The notes under the pieces were generated by a model. It had not been told where the DNA came from. It made no database searches and saw only the letters and a program-made list of their open reading frames with translations. A stretch of 64,000 nucleotides of DNA from a virus: IMG/VR virus record IMGVR_UViG_3300005337_000441, positions 151,769 to 215,768 of that record, one strand, 5' to 3'. Position 1 is the first letter of the stretch, and each line of letters opens with the position of its first letter. Shown here one piece after another: positions 1 through 8,365 of the stretch. Made by a program: the position numbers and the translations under genes.

Positions 1-632
1 TCGTTTTCGGTGATCATGTCGAGATACGGCACGAGCTTGCCCTCGAACACCAGCGCCATGTAGTGCAGCCAGATGTAGAAGAGGTACAGGATCGGGTCCC
101 CCCGCGTGTTGCGGAAAGACGCATCAACGGAGAACGCTTCGAAGTTGCGCGCCAGACCGTCCACCATCGACTGCGTTTCGTTGAACAGACCCGGTGTCGA
201 CGTGTACACCGGCACCGTCACATCGGGCCATCCGGAGATGGAGTTGATGTTGTTGGTGAGCACCGTGATGAACGGCGACATGTCGTCCACCACCGGACAG
301 TCACGCGGTGAGACTTTCGTGTTGTTGAACTTGTAGCCCGTTTGCTGCCGCGGATCGAGCATGCAGCGCACGTAGTTTTGAATCGACAGCGGCTCGTTGT
401 TCAGGAGCGCTGCCATTTGTCGGATGTTTCGAATGTTGTCCGTCTGCATGTTGAGTTGCGGACGAACGAAAAAAGTGAACCCTGCGAGGTCCTTGTTCGA
501 AGGTACAGCCGACGGAACCTGACCATGGTTGATGCCATAGAGGTTGTCGCCTATAGCCTTATCTAATGACCCGATCGGTGTCGACTGAAAATAGTCGTCC
601 AACGAATGGGGAACAATCACATTGACCGCCAT
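1..632 (-). CDS. Partial leftward gene, putative virion protein
   Basis: Only the first 210 codons are in the window; the frame stays open to base 1. The start is ATG at 632-630 (MAVNVIVPHSLDD), with GAGGG about eight bases upstream on the minus strand. The visible part has no signal peptide or membrane segment and reads as a soluble protein rich in Asn, Pro and aromatic residues. It starts only 34 bases from the rightward gene at 667, so the two form a divergent pair at the left end of the virion module. A structural role is inferred from position; I do not recognise the family. Confidence 0.8.
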   Translation of the reverse strand, partial: MAVNVIVPHSLDDYFQSTPIGSLDKAIGDNLYGINHGQVPSAVPSNKDLAGFTFFVRPQLNMQTDNIRNIRQMAALLNNEPLSIQNYVRCMLDPRQQTGYKFNNTKVSPRDCPVVDDMSPFITVLTNNINSISGWPDVTVPVYTSTPGLFNETQSMVDGLARNFEAFSVDASFRNTRGDPILYLFYIWLHYMALVFEGKLVPYLDMITEN

Positions 633-666
633 CTAGAACCCTCATTTGAAAAGCTCGGAGCCAAAT

Positions 667-1746
667 ATGGACTTGGGATTCATCCAAACGGCACTTCAGC
701 ATGTCGCGAATGTCGTGAACCGTGTCCGCACGGTGACGAACTACTACCAGGACAAATCGCTTGTCGAAGCGACCAAATTGACCCGCGTGGAGCCTTTGAC
801 CATAGTATCGAAGGACCTCCTGAATTTCGACATCCTTCCCGATGTCAACAGCTCGCTGCTGAACATGTTCACGGCGTACTGGCTTCAGGCGGTCGCGGTG
901 CTCACCAAGGTCAAGGACGTCGAAGTCATCAAGATCCTCGACAAGCTCAACCCCGATCGTGACTCCACCGGCTGGCTGCTCTCCGAGTCGCTGAGCCAGG
1001 AATCGATCGCGACGATGGTCGCCAGCAACTACAAGCACTCGCTGCCCATCCGTGGCGTGGCGATGGAAGCCGACGACACCAAGAGCCTGCTGCAAGACGT
1101 CTCCAACCTGTCGGTGGGCAAGCTCATCAACGTGAAGATCTCCACCGACGGCGCCGACGGCAAGCCGGTGGACGTGTCCTTCCCGGTGAACATCCGTCTG
1201 ATGGCCTCTGTCGTGCCCGTGGGCACCATCCGTGGCCTGCTGGCCAAGACGACTGCGGACCTGTCCATCGTCGAGCGTTACCACGCCTGGCGCGGTGGCC
1301 GCATCGAGTTCATCCGTGACCTCATCTTCTGCCAGGATCTGATCCAGGAACAGAAGAAGAACGCCATCGAAGACGAGACCGGCACCGCTGAAGAGATCCA
1401 GCGTCGCGTGGCCAACGCCAAGAAGTTCGGCCTGCTCACCCACAACCCCTCGCTCGTCTCGGCCTCCAACCTCTTCGTGCTGAGCGAAGAAGCGGCCCGT
1501 GAAGTCGAAGGCAAGCTCGGCGGCAAGCTGTCCAACCCGCGCATCCGTGACAAGGCGTTCGAGAACACCTACGCCATGATCATCTGCGTGGTCGACCGCG
1601 AATGGGAGCGTGTCTACTTCTACGCCCGTGGCGTCTCCGCTGCCATGGACCTCTCCTTCAAGGAGATCAAGAAGGCCGCTGCCGACAAGGGCATGAACAT
1701 CGCCGACGTCCTGAAGGCTTTCCAGCTGGGCGCTCCGGCGTTCTAA
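667..1746 (+). CDS. Putative virion structural protein, 359 aa
   Basis: A soluble protein starting MDLGFIQTALQHV. An in-frame TTG lies at 646, but the ATG at 667 follows GGAG at a good distance and is preferred. No enzyme motif or membrane segment is visible. Codon use is strongly biased to C/G-ending codons, as in the capsid gene at 39276, which suggests high expression. It heads a tight run (667-4643) with 305, 204 and 439 aa proteins. A structural or assembly role is inferred from context and codon bias; the family is not recognised. Confidence 0.85.
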   Translation: MDLGFIQTALQHVANVVNRVRTVTNYYQDKSLVEATKLTRVEPLTIVSKDLLNFDILPDVNSSLLNMFTAYWLQAVAVLTKVKDVEVIKILDKLNPDRDSTGWLLSESLSQESIATMVASNYKHSLPIRGVAMEADDTKSLLQDVSNLSVGKLINVKISTDGADGKPVDVSFPVNIRLMASVVPVGTIRGLLAKTTADLSIVERYHAWRGGRIEFIRDLIFCQDLIQEQKKNAIEDETGTAEEIQRRVANAKKFGLLTHNPSLVSASNLFVLSEEAAREVEGKLGGKLSNPRIRDKAFENTYAMIICVVDREWERVYFYARGVSAAMDLSFKEIKKAAADKGMNIADVLKAFQLGAPAF

Positions 1747-1780
1747 GCCACCGACGCAACAAGTTACCCAAGGAGTTCTG

Positions 1781-2698
1781 ATGAAAATCTTTTCGTACGT
1801 GGCGTCGCTGCTTCCCCGCCTGACCAAGGATCAGGTTCTGGAAGATCTGCGCCACACCGGCGAGGAGCTGGTGTCGGTCGCCCAGCCGACCTATCGCAAC
1901 GGCGCGGATTTCTTCCGTACCAGCAAGTTCGAGTCCGACAAGGTCCGTGACCTGCAAGACTCGTTCAACGACAAGTTCGACCGCTCCGGCGGTCCGAAGC
2001 AATCCACGTTCCTCGGCGAGATCAACGCTCGTCTGCCGTTCCTGGTGGAAAACACCGAGTACGTCACCAAGCAGTGCGAACTGCTGTTCGAACGCGACAT
2101 CGTCTCCGATGGCCTCACTGCCAAGAAGGCGCTGCTGATGCGTGCCGCCGAGCACCTGTCGTTCCTGTCGCGTCTGTCGCTGGACGTGCTGAACTACGTC
2201 TACACGTTCGAGGCTCTGGCCGCCGGCGTGGAAGTCAGCGATGACTCGGGCCTGTCGCCGGCTGAAGCTGGCCACGTCGAGCGCAACATCGGCGTGTTCG
2301 CCAGCCTGCTGGGCGACTACGGCGTGCCCAACAAGGACTTCGAGAAGATCCTGCTGGCCATCCCCGAGGTGGTCGTGAGCAGCCGCTCCGAAGCCCAGCT
2401 GGCCTCGGTCTTCAAGGAACGTGATCTCGACCCCTTCAAGGGCCAGTACGTCCAAGGCTTCACGGGCAACCCGATCTACCACCTGCGCCTCCTGGTCGCA
2501 CAGTGGCAGGCGTCGCGCTACAAGGCCAACAAGGACAAGAAGAAGATGCTGGAACTGCGTCTGCTTCATCTGGAACTCCTGAAGGAGAAGAAGAACGATC
2601 CGAAGATCGAACAGGAAATCGACTACGTGCGTGGCCGTGTGGCTTCGCTGGATCGCTACCTGCGTGAAGTCGAGGAATCGGTCGAGGCGGAGGTCTGA
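1781..2698 (+). CDS. Putative virion structural protein, 305 aa
   Basis: It starts MKIFSYVASLLPRL after AAGGAG. The protein looks all-alpha and charged. The last 70 residues (about 230-305) are rich in Lys, Glu, Leu and Arg, with heptad-like spacing (KKKMLELRLLHLELLKEKK), which predicts a coiled coil. It follows the 359 aa gene by 34 bases and precedes the next by 5, so it is probably co-transcribed with both. No catalytic motif is seen. Its role is unknown, with virion assembly the most likely from position. Confidence 0.85.
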   Translation: MKIFSYVASLLPRLTKDQVLEDLRHTGEELVSVAQPTYRNGADFFRTSKFESDKVRDLQDSFNDKFDRSGGPKQSTFLGEINARLPFLVENTEYVTKQCELLFERDIVSDGLTAKKALLMRAAEHLSFLSRLSLDVLNYVYTFEALAAGVEVSDDSGLSPAEAGHVERNIGVFASLLGDYGVPNKDFEKILLAIPEVVVSSRSEAQLASVFKERDLDPFKGQYVQGFTGNPIYHLRLLVAQWQASRYKANKDKKKMLELRLLHLELLKEKKNDPKIEQEIDYVRGRVASLDRYLREVEESVEAEV

Positions 2699-2703
2699 GC
2701 ACC

Positions 2704-3318
2704 ATGTCGCAACCCTACCCCGTCATGCAGTCGGGGTTCGTTGCGGTCAGTGTGGAGGGCCTCACTCTCCCCGATCCCATCGAACCGACGATTCGCCAAT
2801 CCGTCATCTTCAAGGAGTTCAAGCCGCCGCTCTTGAACTACTACTACGCGCCGACCGTGACCGAGCTGTTCAACAGCTGGAGCGCCAACCCGAAGGTCAT
2901 GCGGGAGTTCGACTTCCGTGAACGTGTCCTCAAGGCTGCGTTCAAGTCCTTCGGCACCAAGGAGTTCCGCGCGTGGCTGAAACTTCAGCTCGACGCTGAC
3001 GCCCTGTCGGCCATGCACAAGAAGTTCCTGCTGGAAACGTGCGACTTCATCCTCAACGGGACGGAGCGTCGTGTGCAGAGCGTGCAGTGGATCAACCTGC
3101 TCGAAGCAGGTCCCGTCACGGCCTCCATCCGTCTGTCGCCTTCTGAGTTCCTTGCGAACAAGGACGGCGTGCGCGAATACGTGAACGTACCGGAGAAGAT
3201 GACCGCGCTCATCACGCAGTGGGTGACGCATCGTGAAGGCTTCGAGGACCTCCTCGTGAGTCTGTACGTCATCTTCGGTGCTCGTTCCCGTCAAAACGAC
3301 GTCGTCGACGTGGCGTAA
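2704..3318 (+). CDS. Conserved-looking hypothetical protein, 204 aa
   Basis: It starts MSQPYPVMQSGFVAVSVEG five bases after the previous stop, in the same virion operon. The middle (about residues 45-150) looks like a compact alpha/beta domain with no Cys pairs, P-loop or membrane segment. It ends only five bases before the next start. A tail or head accessory role is inferred from the neighbours; there is no recognisable family signature. Confidence 0.83.
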   Translation: MSQPYPVMQSGFVAVSVEGLTLPDPIEPTIRQSVIFKEFKPPLLNYYYAPTVTELFNSWSANPKVMREFDFRERVLKAAFKSFGTKEFRAWLKLQLDADALSAMHKKFLLETCDFILNGTERRVQSVQWINLLEAGPVTASIRLSPSEFLANKDGVREYVNVPEKMTALITQWVTHREGFEDLLVSLYVIFGARSRQNDVVDVA

Positions 3319-3323
3319 ACACC

Positions 3324-4643
3324 ATGCGCTTTCGTCGTCGTGCGATTGCCCAGGAGGAGCAGCTCGAAATCGAGAAGCTCCACGAGCAAGAGCTAGCAGC
3401 GAACAAGGACAGCGAGTTCGATGTTCTCTACGATCAAACGCAGAAGAACATCGCCGCTGACCAACAAACCAACGAGAAGAACGACTCCACGGACGAGCCA
3501 CCTGCCGGTGGTGACGATGAAGCCTTGGGTGAGGAGGAGGCCACGCCTCCTGAGGAAGCTCCCGCGCTGGAAGAGATTCGTAATCTCACCTATGCGTCGG
3601 AAGACTTCGCCACCTTCACGCACGACTTCAAAGAAACGTCCATGCTCCTGGGAACCCTGGGTATCACCTTCAGCCTCGCCGTCATCTCCAACCTCTTCAA
3701 GGGGGTGGTTTATGCGTTCTGCAAGATCGCACGACTGGTGTACGTCTCGACGTGGGCTCTGAAGAAGTACCTGGAGCGTCGAGAAGGCTCGTTCGAAGGA
3801 ATCAAGGCTTCTGTTGCAGATCTTCGCAAGACCCTGGATGTCGTGAAGGAAAGCGGCGATGCCTCGGACTTGAGTGAACAGAAGTACACACAAACGAAGA
3901 TCATCAACACGTTGAAGATCGGCAATAGTGTGGCATTCTCCGAGAACGTCGAAGTCCTTCGACGCTTCGTGGGAGATACTGTGCAACGTCTGTCCGCTCA
4001 AATTGAGCATGAGACGTCTGCCGTTCAACACATCGTGAGTGCGAGCGCGCGAGATGCAACCACGTTGCCCGCCAAGCTCATGAACATCGACGCTCATGGC
4101 GTCGGACTCACCGCGGGTGTGGTCGAGGGGTACGCGCCTGCCAGCGAGTACGTCCAGGCTTATCACAGCGCTCATGTGTTGCCTTCTGACGTTGTGCTCA
4201 TCGCCGCATTTCCGCGTGATGATCTGGAAGACTTCGATGCTGTCACGAAGGCCTATAACGATTCGTCGATGGTTCTCGGTTTCAATATGGCTTCATTCAC
4301 CGAAGTCGAAACCGTGGATTATATGACAATCGATGACCTCAGTGGTTTCCTCGATAAGCTAGATCAGCTCTGCGACGTTTGCATTGCGCACCAAGCAGTG
4401 TACACGAAGATCAAAAACAATCGACTCGTCCTGAAGAACTCCCTGAAGAACTTCTTCCACGGGCTCAGAAACAAAACTCACAAAGTCTCGTTGAAAAACA
4501 GTTTTGTGGAATACGTCTACCTCAAGACCATGTTCGTCGACAAGGTGTACTTGATGTCAATGATTGATCTGCATGACTATGCAACGAAGGTGCTCACCGC
4601 GGGCACTCGCATGGCCAAAGACACGATCAGTCGCATGACTTAA
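3324..4643 (+). CDS. Internal-head-protein-like, 439 aa, membrane-active segment
   Basis: The N-terminus MRFRRRAIAQEEQ matches the next gene (MRFRQKAIAALEE). An acidic, disordered stretch follows (about 30-85, rich in Glu, Asp and Pro), then a strongly hydrophobic stretch (about 106-128) ending in a basic amphipathic helix. The rest is helical. At 439 aa it matches the length of the three probable internal head proteins at 4770, 8366 and 13617, although it lacks a clear copy of their shared central motif. In phiKZ-like phages such proteins are packaged in the head and trimmed by a protease. The assignment here is inference; a membrane-associated virion protein is an alternative. Confidence 0.75.
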   Translation: MRFRRRAIAQEEQLEIEKLHEQELAANKDSEFDVLYDQTQKNIAADQQTNEKNDSTDEPPAGGDDEALGEEEATPPEEAPALEEIRNLTYASEDFATFTHDFKETSMLLGTLGITFSLAVISNLFKGVVYAFCKIARLVYVSTWALKKYLERREGSFEGIKASVADLRKTLDVVKESGDASDLSEQKYTQTKIINTLKIGNSVAFSENVEVLRRFVGDTVQRLSAQIEHETSAVQHIVSASARDATTLPAKLMNIDAHGVGLTAGVVEGYAPASEYVQAYHSAHVLPSDVVLIAAFPRDDLEDFDAVTKAYNDSSMVLGFNMASFTEVETVDYMTIDDLSGFLDKLDQLCDVCIAHQAVYTKIKNNRLVLKNSLKNFFHGLRNKTHKVSLKNSFVEYVYLKTMFVDKVYLMSMIDLHDYATKVLTAGTRMAKDTISRMT

Positions 4644-4729
4644 AGCTGCTGCTTGGACGACACGATTATCTTCATCGAGATTGAGTCGTCTGAGCAATAG
4701 GAGTGTTCTGGCACTCTCAAACTCAGAAT

Positions 4730-4741
4730 CCAAACGTTTGG
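4730..4741. promoter_or_regulatory. 12-bp perfect palindrome upstream of 4770 gene
   Basis: CCAAACGTTTGG reads the same on both strands. It lies 29 bases before the ATG of the 446 aa internal-head-like gene, in a 126-base gap that also holds a weak hairpin (GAGTG/CACTC, 4701-4716). It could be an operator or an RNA feature of the leader; function is not shown. Confidence 0.3.
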
Positions 4742-4769
4742 TTCAACTTTCCCCTTTTCTGGAGCACAT

Positions 4770-6110
4770 ATGCGCTTTCGTCAAAAAGCAATCGCAGCCC
4801 TCGAAGAAGCCGAAGTCGCAGCGGGTCTGACCCCCGAAGCGGTCGAGCCGGCTGAAGTGGTGCCTGCCACGGCCCCCGAAGTCGAAGCCGACGCCGGTGA
4901 GCTGGTGGAGAACGTCGCCGAGGTCGAAGAACTCGTCGCCGCCACCGAAGAAACCGAAAACGACGTGGAAACCCTGGGCGAGTACCAGGAGATCATGCAG
5001 GAGTCCGTGGACGCCGGCACCGGTCTGGAACCCGTCGCTGCCAACATCGCCGATGTCGCCATCGAGTCGATCAGCGCTCGCCTGGGCTTCACCTCGGCCC
5101 AGCGCACCATGCCCGCCATGGAATCCTTCGGCCAGACCGGCACCCGCCTGTCCAGCACCAAGGTGGCCCTGGAAGCCCTGAACGACAAGATCAAGCGCGG
5201 CCTGGACGCCGTCCTGAACTTCCTGAAGATGGTCTGGGACAAGATCAGCGGCTTCATCGCCGGCCTGCTCAAGAGTCGCGCCACGCTGCAGAAGCACATC
5301 GAGAGCCTGCTGGCTCGCGCCACCGAAGCCAAGGGCAAGGACGTCAAGCCCAAGGAAGCCAAGCTCAAGGGTGGCTACGCCGCCGCCGTGAGCGTGGACG
5401 GCAAGGCCGACAAGGGCACCGCCCTCGAAGTGCTGGCCGACTCGCGCAACCTGCTGGGCCTGATCGGCAAGATCAGCCCCGTGCTGAACGGCACGATGGG
5501 TTCGTCGAGCGACTCGCTGAACGCCTTCGTCAAGAAGGTCGCTGACGCCGCCCACAGCGGTGTCTCCAGCGCCTTCAGCGGCAGCAAGGTCGCCGTCGAG
5601 AAGGGCGCCGAAGGCGTCGACTACTACGGCCACCTGGTCAACACCAAGGCCATCGGCGTGAAGACGGGCGAGAAGGACGGCGTGACCGAACTGGTCGTCG
5701 ACGTCAACGCCACCGGCAAGACGGCTGCTGAAGCCGACGCACTCGACGCCGCCGGCGCCGAAGAAGTGCTGAAGAAGGCCCTGGACCTGGTGAAGAGCCT
5801 GGTGCAAGCCGACAAGGCCGAGAAGGACCTGAAGTCGGCCGCCAAGCACGCCATGGACAGCGTCGCTGGTCTGGCCAAGGCCATGGACAAGATGGCCACG
5901 GAAGACGGCAAGGTCGGTCCGGAAGTCTCGGCTTCCATCAAGGCCATGCGCGAAGTCAGCGGCACCATCTCCAAGCTGTCGCTGCAGCTGCCCACCCTGG
6001 TCTTCCAGGGCGCCAAGGCCGCTGCCGACTACGCCAGCGCCTCGCTGGGCAACCTGAAGGGCGAGGAAGCTGCTGCTGCCCCGGCCGAAGGTGGCGCCGC
6101 CGCTGCCTGA
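4770..6110 (+). CDS. Probable internal head protein, 446 aa
   Basis: This very Ala/Lys/Glu-rich helical protein has extreme C/G-ending codon bias, suggesting abundance in the virion. Residues 1-70 form an acidic leader behind the MRFRQKAIA tag. Residues about 98-166 carry a segment shared with the genes at 8366 and 13617: SIxxRLG, a short linker, a Glu-Ser/His-Phe motif, VALEAL, then a Trp-containing amphipathic helix. In phiKZ-like phages, internal head proteins with cleavable acidic leaders are packaged with the DNA; the match here is by architecture and context. A strong UUCG-loop terminator follows at 6137. Confidence 0.8.
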   Translation: MRFRQKAIAALEEAEVAAGLTPEAVEPAEVVPATAPEVEADAGELVENVAEVEELVAATEETENDVETLGEYQEIMQESVDAGTGLEPVAANIADVAIESISARLGFTSAQRTMPAMESFGQTGTRLSSTKVALEALNDKIKRGLDAVLNFLKMVWDKISGFIAGLLKSRATLQKHIESLLARATEAKGKDVKPKEAKLKGGYAAAVSVDGKADKGTALEVLADSRNLLGLIGKISPVLNGTMGSSSDSLNAFVKKVADAAHSGVSSAFSGSKVAVEKGAEGVDYYGHLVNTKAIGVKTGEKDGVTELVVDVNATGKTAAEADALDAAGAEEVLKKALDLVKSLVQADKAEKDLKSAAKHAMDSVAGLAKAMDKMATEDGKVGPEVSASIKAMREVSGTISKLSLQLPTLVFQGAKAAADYASASLGNLKGEEAAAAPAEGGAAAA

Positions 6111-6136
6111 TCGACTTCGGTCGTGAAGCACTGAGA

Positions 6137-6167
6137 GGGACGGGGCCTTCGGGCTCCGTCCCTTTTT
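6137..6167 (+). terminator. Rho-independent terminator, UUCG loop
   Basis: An 11-bp stem (137-147 with 152-162, one G-U pair) closes a TTCG loop, followed by TTTTT and TGTCCGTC, a variant of the recurrent post-hairpin motif. It ends the 4770 gene. Confidence 0.95.
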
Positions 6168-6181
6168 GTCCGTCTACTGAA

Positions 6182-6194
6182 GTATCCTATGATG
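6182..6194 (+). promoter_or_regulatory. Class B promoter-like element (ATCCTATGATG)
   Basis: GTATCCTATGATG lies between the terminator and the 546 aa gene. Very similar blocks sit at 8333 and 9765, each just before a virion gene. No -35 partner is visible; assignment as a promoter rests on recurrence and position. Confidence 0.5.
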
Positions 6195-6209
6195 AACTGA
6201 AGGACGGCT

Positions 6210-7850
6210 ATGCCCCACATTTCTGTAACTCTCCCTGAATCGGAGCAGGCGATTGGTCGCCCGGTGATCTTCGGGATCATTGATCAAATTCAGGACGTGT
6301 GCAAGATCGACAAGAGTGCGAAGATCTACTTTCCCGGTCCGACGGGCAAGATGCAGACGTCCGGCAGTGACATTGACGGTCAAGAACAAGACCGCTTTGC
6401 CACATTCGAAAACCAACGCATTGTCTTCATCGACGTGGATGAGGACTTCGACCGCAACACGCTGGGCTCGACGTCCGTGACCCGTGAAGAGTACGCGCCC
6501 GTCTTCGAGGATGCTGCTCTTGGCGTGCAGGTGTGTCCTGTCTACGCCACGAGTCAAGTGAGCATCCAGGTGCGCTACCGCACGCCTTCGGAGACCGAAG
6601 CCCAGCGCTGGCGTGACGACATGCGCATGCGCATCAGTCAGATGCGTGACACCAACCTGCACAAAGTCAAGTACCACTACAGTCTGCCGCAAACGGTCTG
6701 TCAGGTGATCGAGCACGTCTACGACAAGCGTGAAGCCGTGGCCGGTTACGGTGAAGACCTGGGTGTGTACTTCAAGGGACATGCCACCGAGCGGCTCACG
6801 TTGATCACGGACCAGGTTGGCAAGAACGTGCAGTTTGTGGTTGGTGAGAACCAAGGTCGCATCATCGGGCAGTTTGAGCTCGATGCGATTCCCCAGAAAC
6901 CCACGCGGGATGCCACACACGGTGTCTGGGAAGTCTCTTTCACCTACAAGTTCAACTACGAGCGCCCCGTGGGCGTGACCATGCACTACCCCGTGCAGGT
7001 CCACAACCAGCTGTTGGATCCAATGTTCGTGGCCTTCACGGACAAGCCGATCGATCCGTCGAGCTACCCCAAGAGCTTCTCCAAGTCGTTGTCTGCTCTG
7101 AATGCATTCGAGATGGACTCGATGATGAACGCAGCGGGCAATCCCGATCCGTTCATTCGGATGCCGCGCTACGATGACTTCAAGATCCCTCAGGTGCCTC
7201 AGGGCACGGGCACAGCCTGGCTGGCTCTGATCGAAGTGGGTGAGGACAAGAAGGAGCTCTTCAACCTGGCTGAGATGGGTGACATTGTCATGGACGCCGA
7301 CGTGATGAAGTTCATCCGTGAAGTCGAATGGCAGTACATCACCAAGCAGTTCAAGAGCATTCTGCACTTGACGCTGTATCGCAACGGCAACCAGCTCTCC
7401 ACTGGTCATCTGCAATGCGACGCTCAACTCAACGTCACCTCACGTGACGAGTTGGACTTGCGCAATCAGCACCGGGTGCGCATGGGTATCTACGTGGACC
7501 TGACACTTCTGCCCAAGGAAGCGATGGAGCGGCTGTGTCAATACCCCAAGGCCTTTGTGAAAATCATGCGGGCTATGAACTATCTGCTGAGGATCCATCC
7601 GGACTTCGGCAGCCTGGGCGACAAGAACCGCATCACGCCGCTGGAGTTCAGTGACGTCTACGCAGTCCTCACGGGCTACGGTTACAACAACGGTGTGCGG
7701 GGTCGCAATCCCGCCATGTTCAACGGCAGGCCTGATCAGTACCCGCTCTTCAAGAGCATCGATCCCCGGGTGCGGCAGGCTTATCAAGAGACGATGATCC
7801 GTCTGAAGACTTTGATGTCCGGCTACATCGTAGCCTATCAGGGCAATTGA
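6210..7850 (+). CDS. Putative tail/baseplate structural protein, 546 aa
   Basis: It starts MPHISVTLPESEQAIG. The protein looks beta-rich in its first two thirds, with many aromatic and Thr/Val strands, and helical near the end. It has no membrane segment or enzyme motif. It stands alone between a terminator plus promoter-like element and another promoter (7891), so it is a single-gene transcription unit among virion genes. A structural tail or baseplate role is inferred from size, composition and neighbours; I cannot name the family. Confidence 0.85.
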   Translation: MPHISVTLPESEQAIGRPVIFGIIDQIQDVCKIDKSAKIYFPGPTGKMQTSGSDIDGQEQDRFATFENQRIVFIDVDEDFDRNTLGSTSVTREEYAPVFEDAALGVQVCPVYATSQVSIQVRYRTPSETEAQRWRDDMRMRISQMRDTNLHKVKYHYSLPQTVCQVIEHVYDKREAVAGYGEDLGVYFKGHATERLTLITDQVGKNVQFVVGENQGRIIGQFELDAIPQKPTRDATHGVWEVSFTYKFNYERPVGVTMHYPVQVHNQLLDPMFVAFTDKPIDPSSYPKSFSKSLSALNAFEMDSMMNAAGNPDPFIRMPRYDDFKIPQVPQGTGTAWLALIEVGEDKKELFNLAEMGDIVMDADVMKFIREVEWQYITKQFKSILHLTLYRNGNQLSTGHLQCDAQLNVTSRDELDLRNQHRVRMGIYVDLTLLPKEAMERLCQYPKAFVKIMRAMNYLLRIHPDFGSLGDKNRITPLEFSDVYAVLTGYGYNNGVRGRNPAMFNGRPDQYPLFKSIDPRVRQAYQETMIRLKTLMSGYIVAYQGN

Positions 7851-7890
7851 AACCCGAAGTCGTGAAGAGCCTTTGTAGAAAATTTCCGCG

Positions 7891-7899
7891 ACATATACT
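7891..7899 (+). promoter_or_regulatory. Class A promoter-like element (ACATATACT)
   Basis: ACATATACT, followed by gtacTTGG, lies 58 bases before the ATG of the 100 aa gene. The same nonamer precedes genes at 28651, 41572, 45699, 48784 and 54960. TATACT resembles a -10 box, but there is no consistent -35. Confidence 0.6.
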
Positions 7900-7957
7900 G
7901 TACTTGGCAGCATTCCCAAGAATGACTGCAAGACCAATACTAGCGAGGAACAAACAC

Positions 7958-8260
7958 ATGGCAATTCACGACGACGGTCAGACTTTCGACAACGCAGCGC
8001 AGTCTCAAATGCGCATCGGTATCGAAAGCATCATGCCTCATCTCAACCAGCACCAGGAGACCCACTTGAGCGACGCCCCGATCTCGACCCCCACCACGGC
8101 CCAGTCCTCGCCTGCGCCGGCCAAGACCTACGCCGATCTCCTGGATCGTCCCGGGGTCCAAGCCAAGCTGTCCGACGACCTGATCGCCGCGCCCGGCCGC
8201 ATCGCACACTGCGCGATCGCCGGCGGCAAGGAACTCTGGAACCGCATCACCGCACGCTAA
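7958..8260 (+). CDS. Small hypothetical protein, 100 aa
   Basis: It starts MAIHDDGQTFDNAA after GAGGAA. The frame is open back to 7847, but that longer version would span the class A promoter, so the ATG at 7958 is chosen. The middle is a Ser/Thr/Pro/Ala-rich linker (about 42-60). The C-terminal 40 residues (about 60-100) form a predicted helical unit. It has its own promoter and a strong terminator behind it, so it is independently controlled within the virion region. Function is unknown. Confidence 0.8.
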   Translation: MAIHDDGQTFDNAAQSQMRIGIESIMPHLNQHQETHLSDAPISTPTTAQSSPAPAKTYADLLDRPGVQAKLSDDLIAAPGRIAHCAIAGGKELWNRITAR

Positions 8261-8273
8261 GCAGCGCACATGA

Positions 8274-8312
8274 CACATCACCTCTGCGGATCTAGACCGC
8301 AGGGGTGATGTG
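8274..8312 (+). terminator. Strong hairpin terminator
   Basis: A 16-bp stem (8274-8289 with 8297-8312, one G-T pair) with a 7-base loop, followed by a T-rich stretch to about 8327. It closes the 100 aa gene. Confidence 0.9.
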
Positions 8313-8332
8313 CTCTGTTTCTTTTTTGCTCA

Positions 8333-8344
8333 AGTATCTTATGA
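8333..8344 (+). promoter_or_regulatory. Class B promoter-like element
   Basis: AGTATCTTATGA is one base different from the element at 6182 and lies 22 bases before the internal-head-like gene at 8366. Confidence 0.45.
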
Positions 8345-8365
8345 CTACTGCAAACTGGGAAGAAT

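Noticed and set aside
559-2569. Minus-strand frames of 422 and 300 codons
   Set aside because: They lie opposite three well-supported plus-strand genes and overlap the true leftward gene in another frame.
7847-7957. N-terminal extension of the 100 aa gene
   Set aside because: It would be translated through a class A promoter element and has no ribosome site; ATG at 7958 has one.
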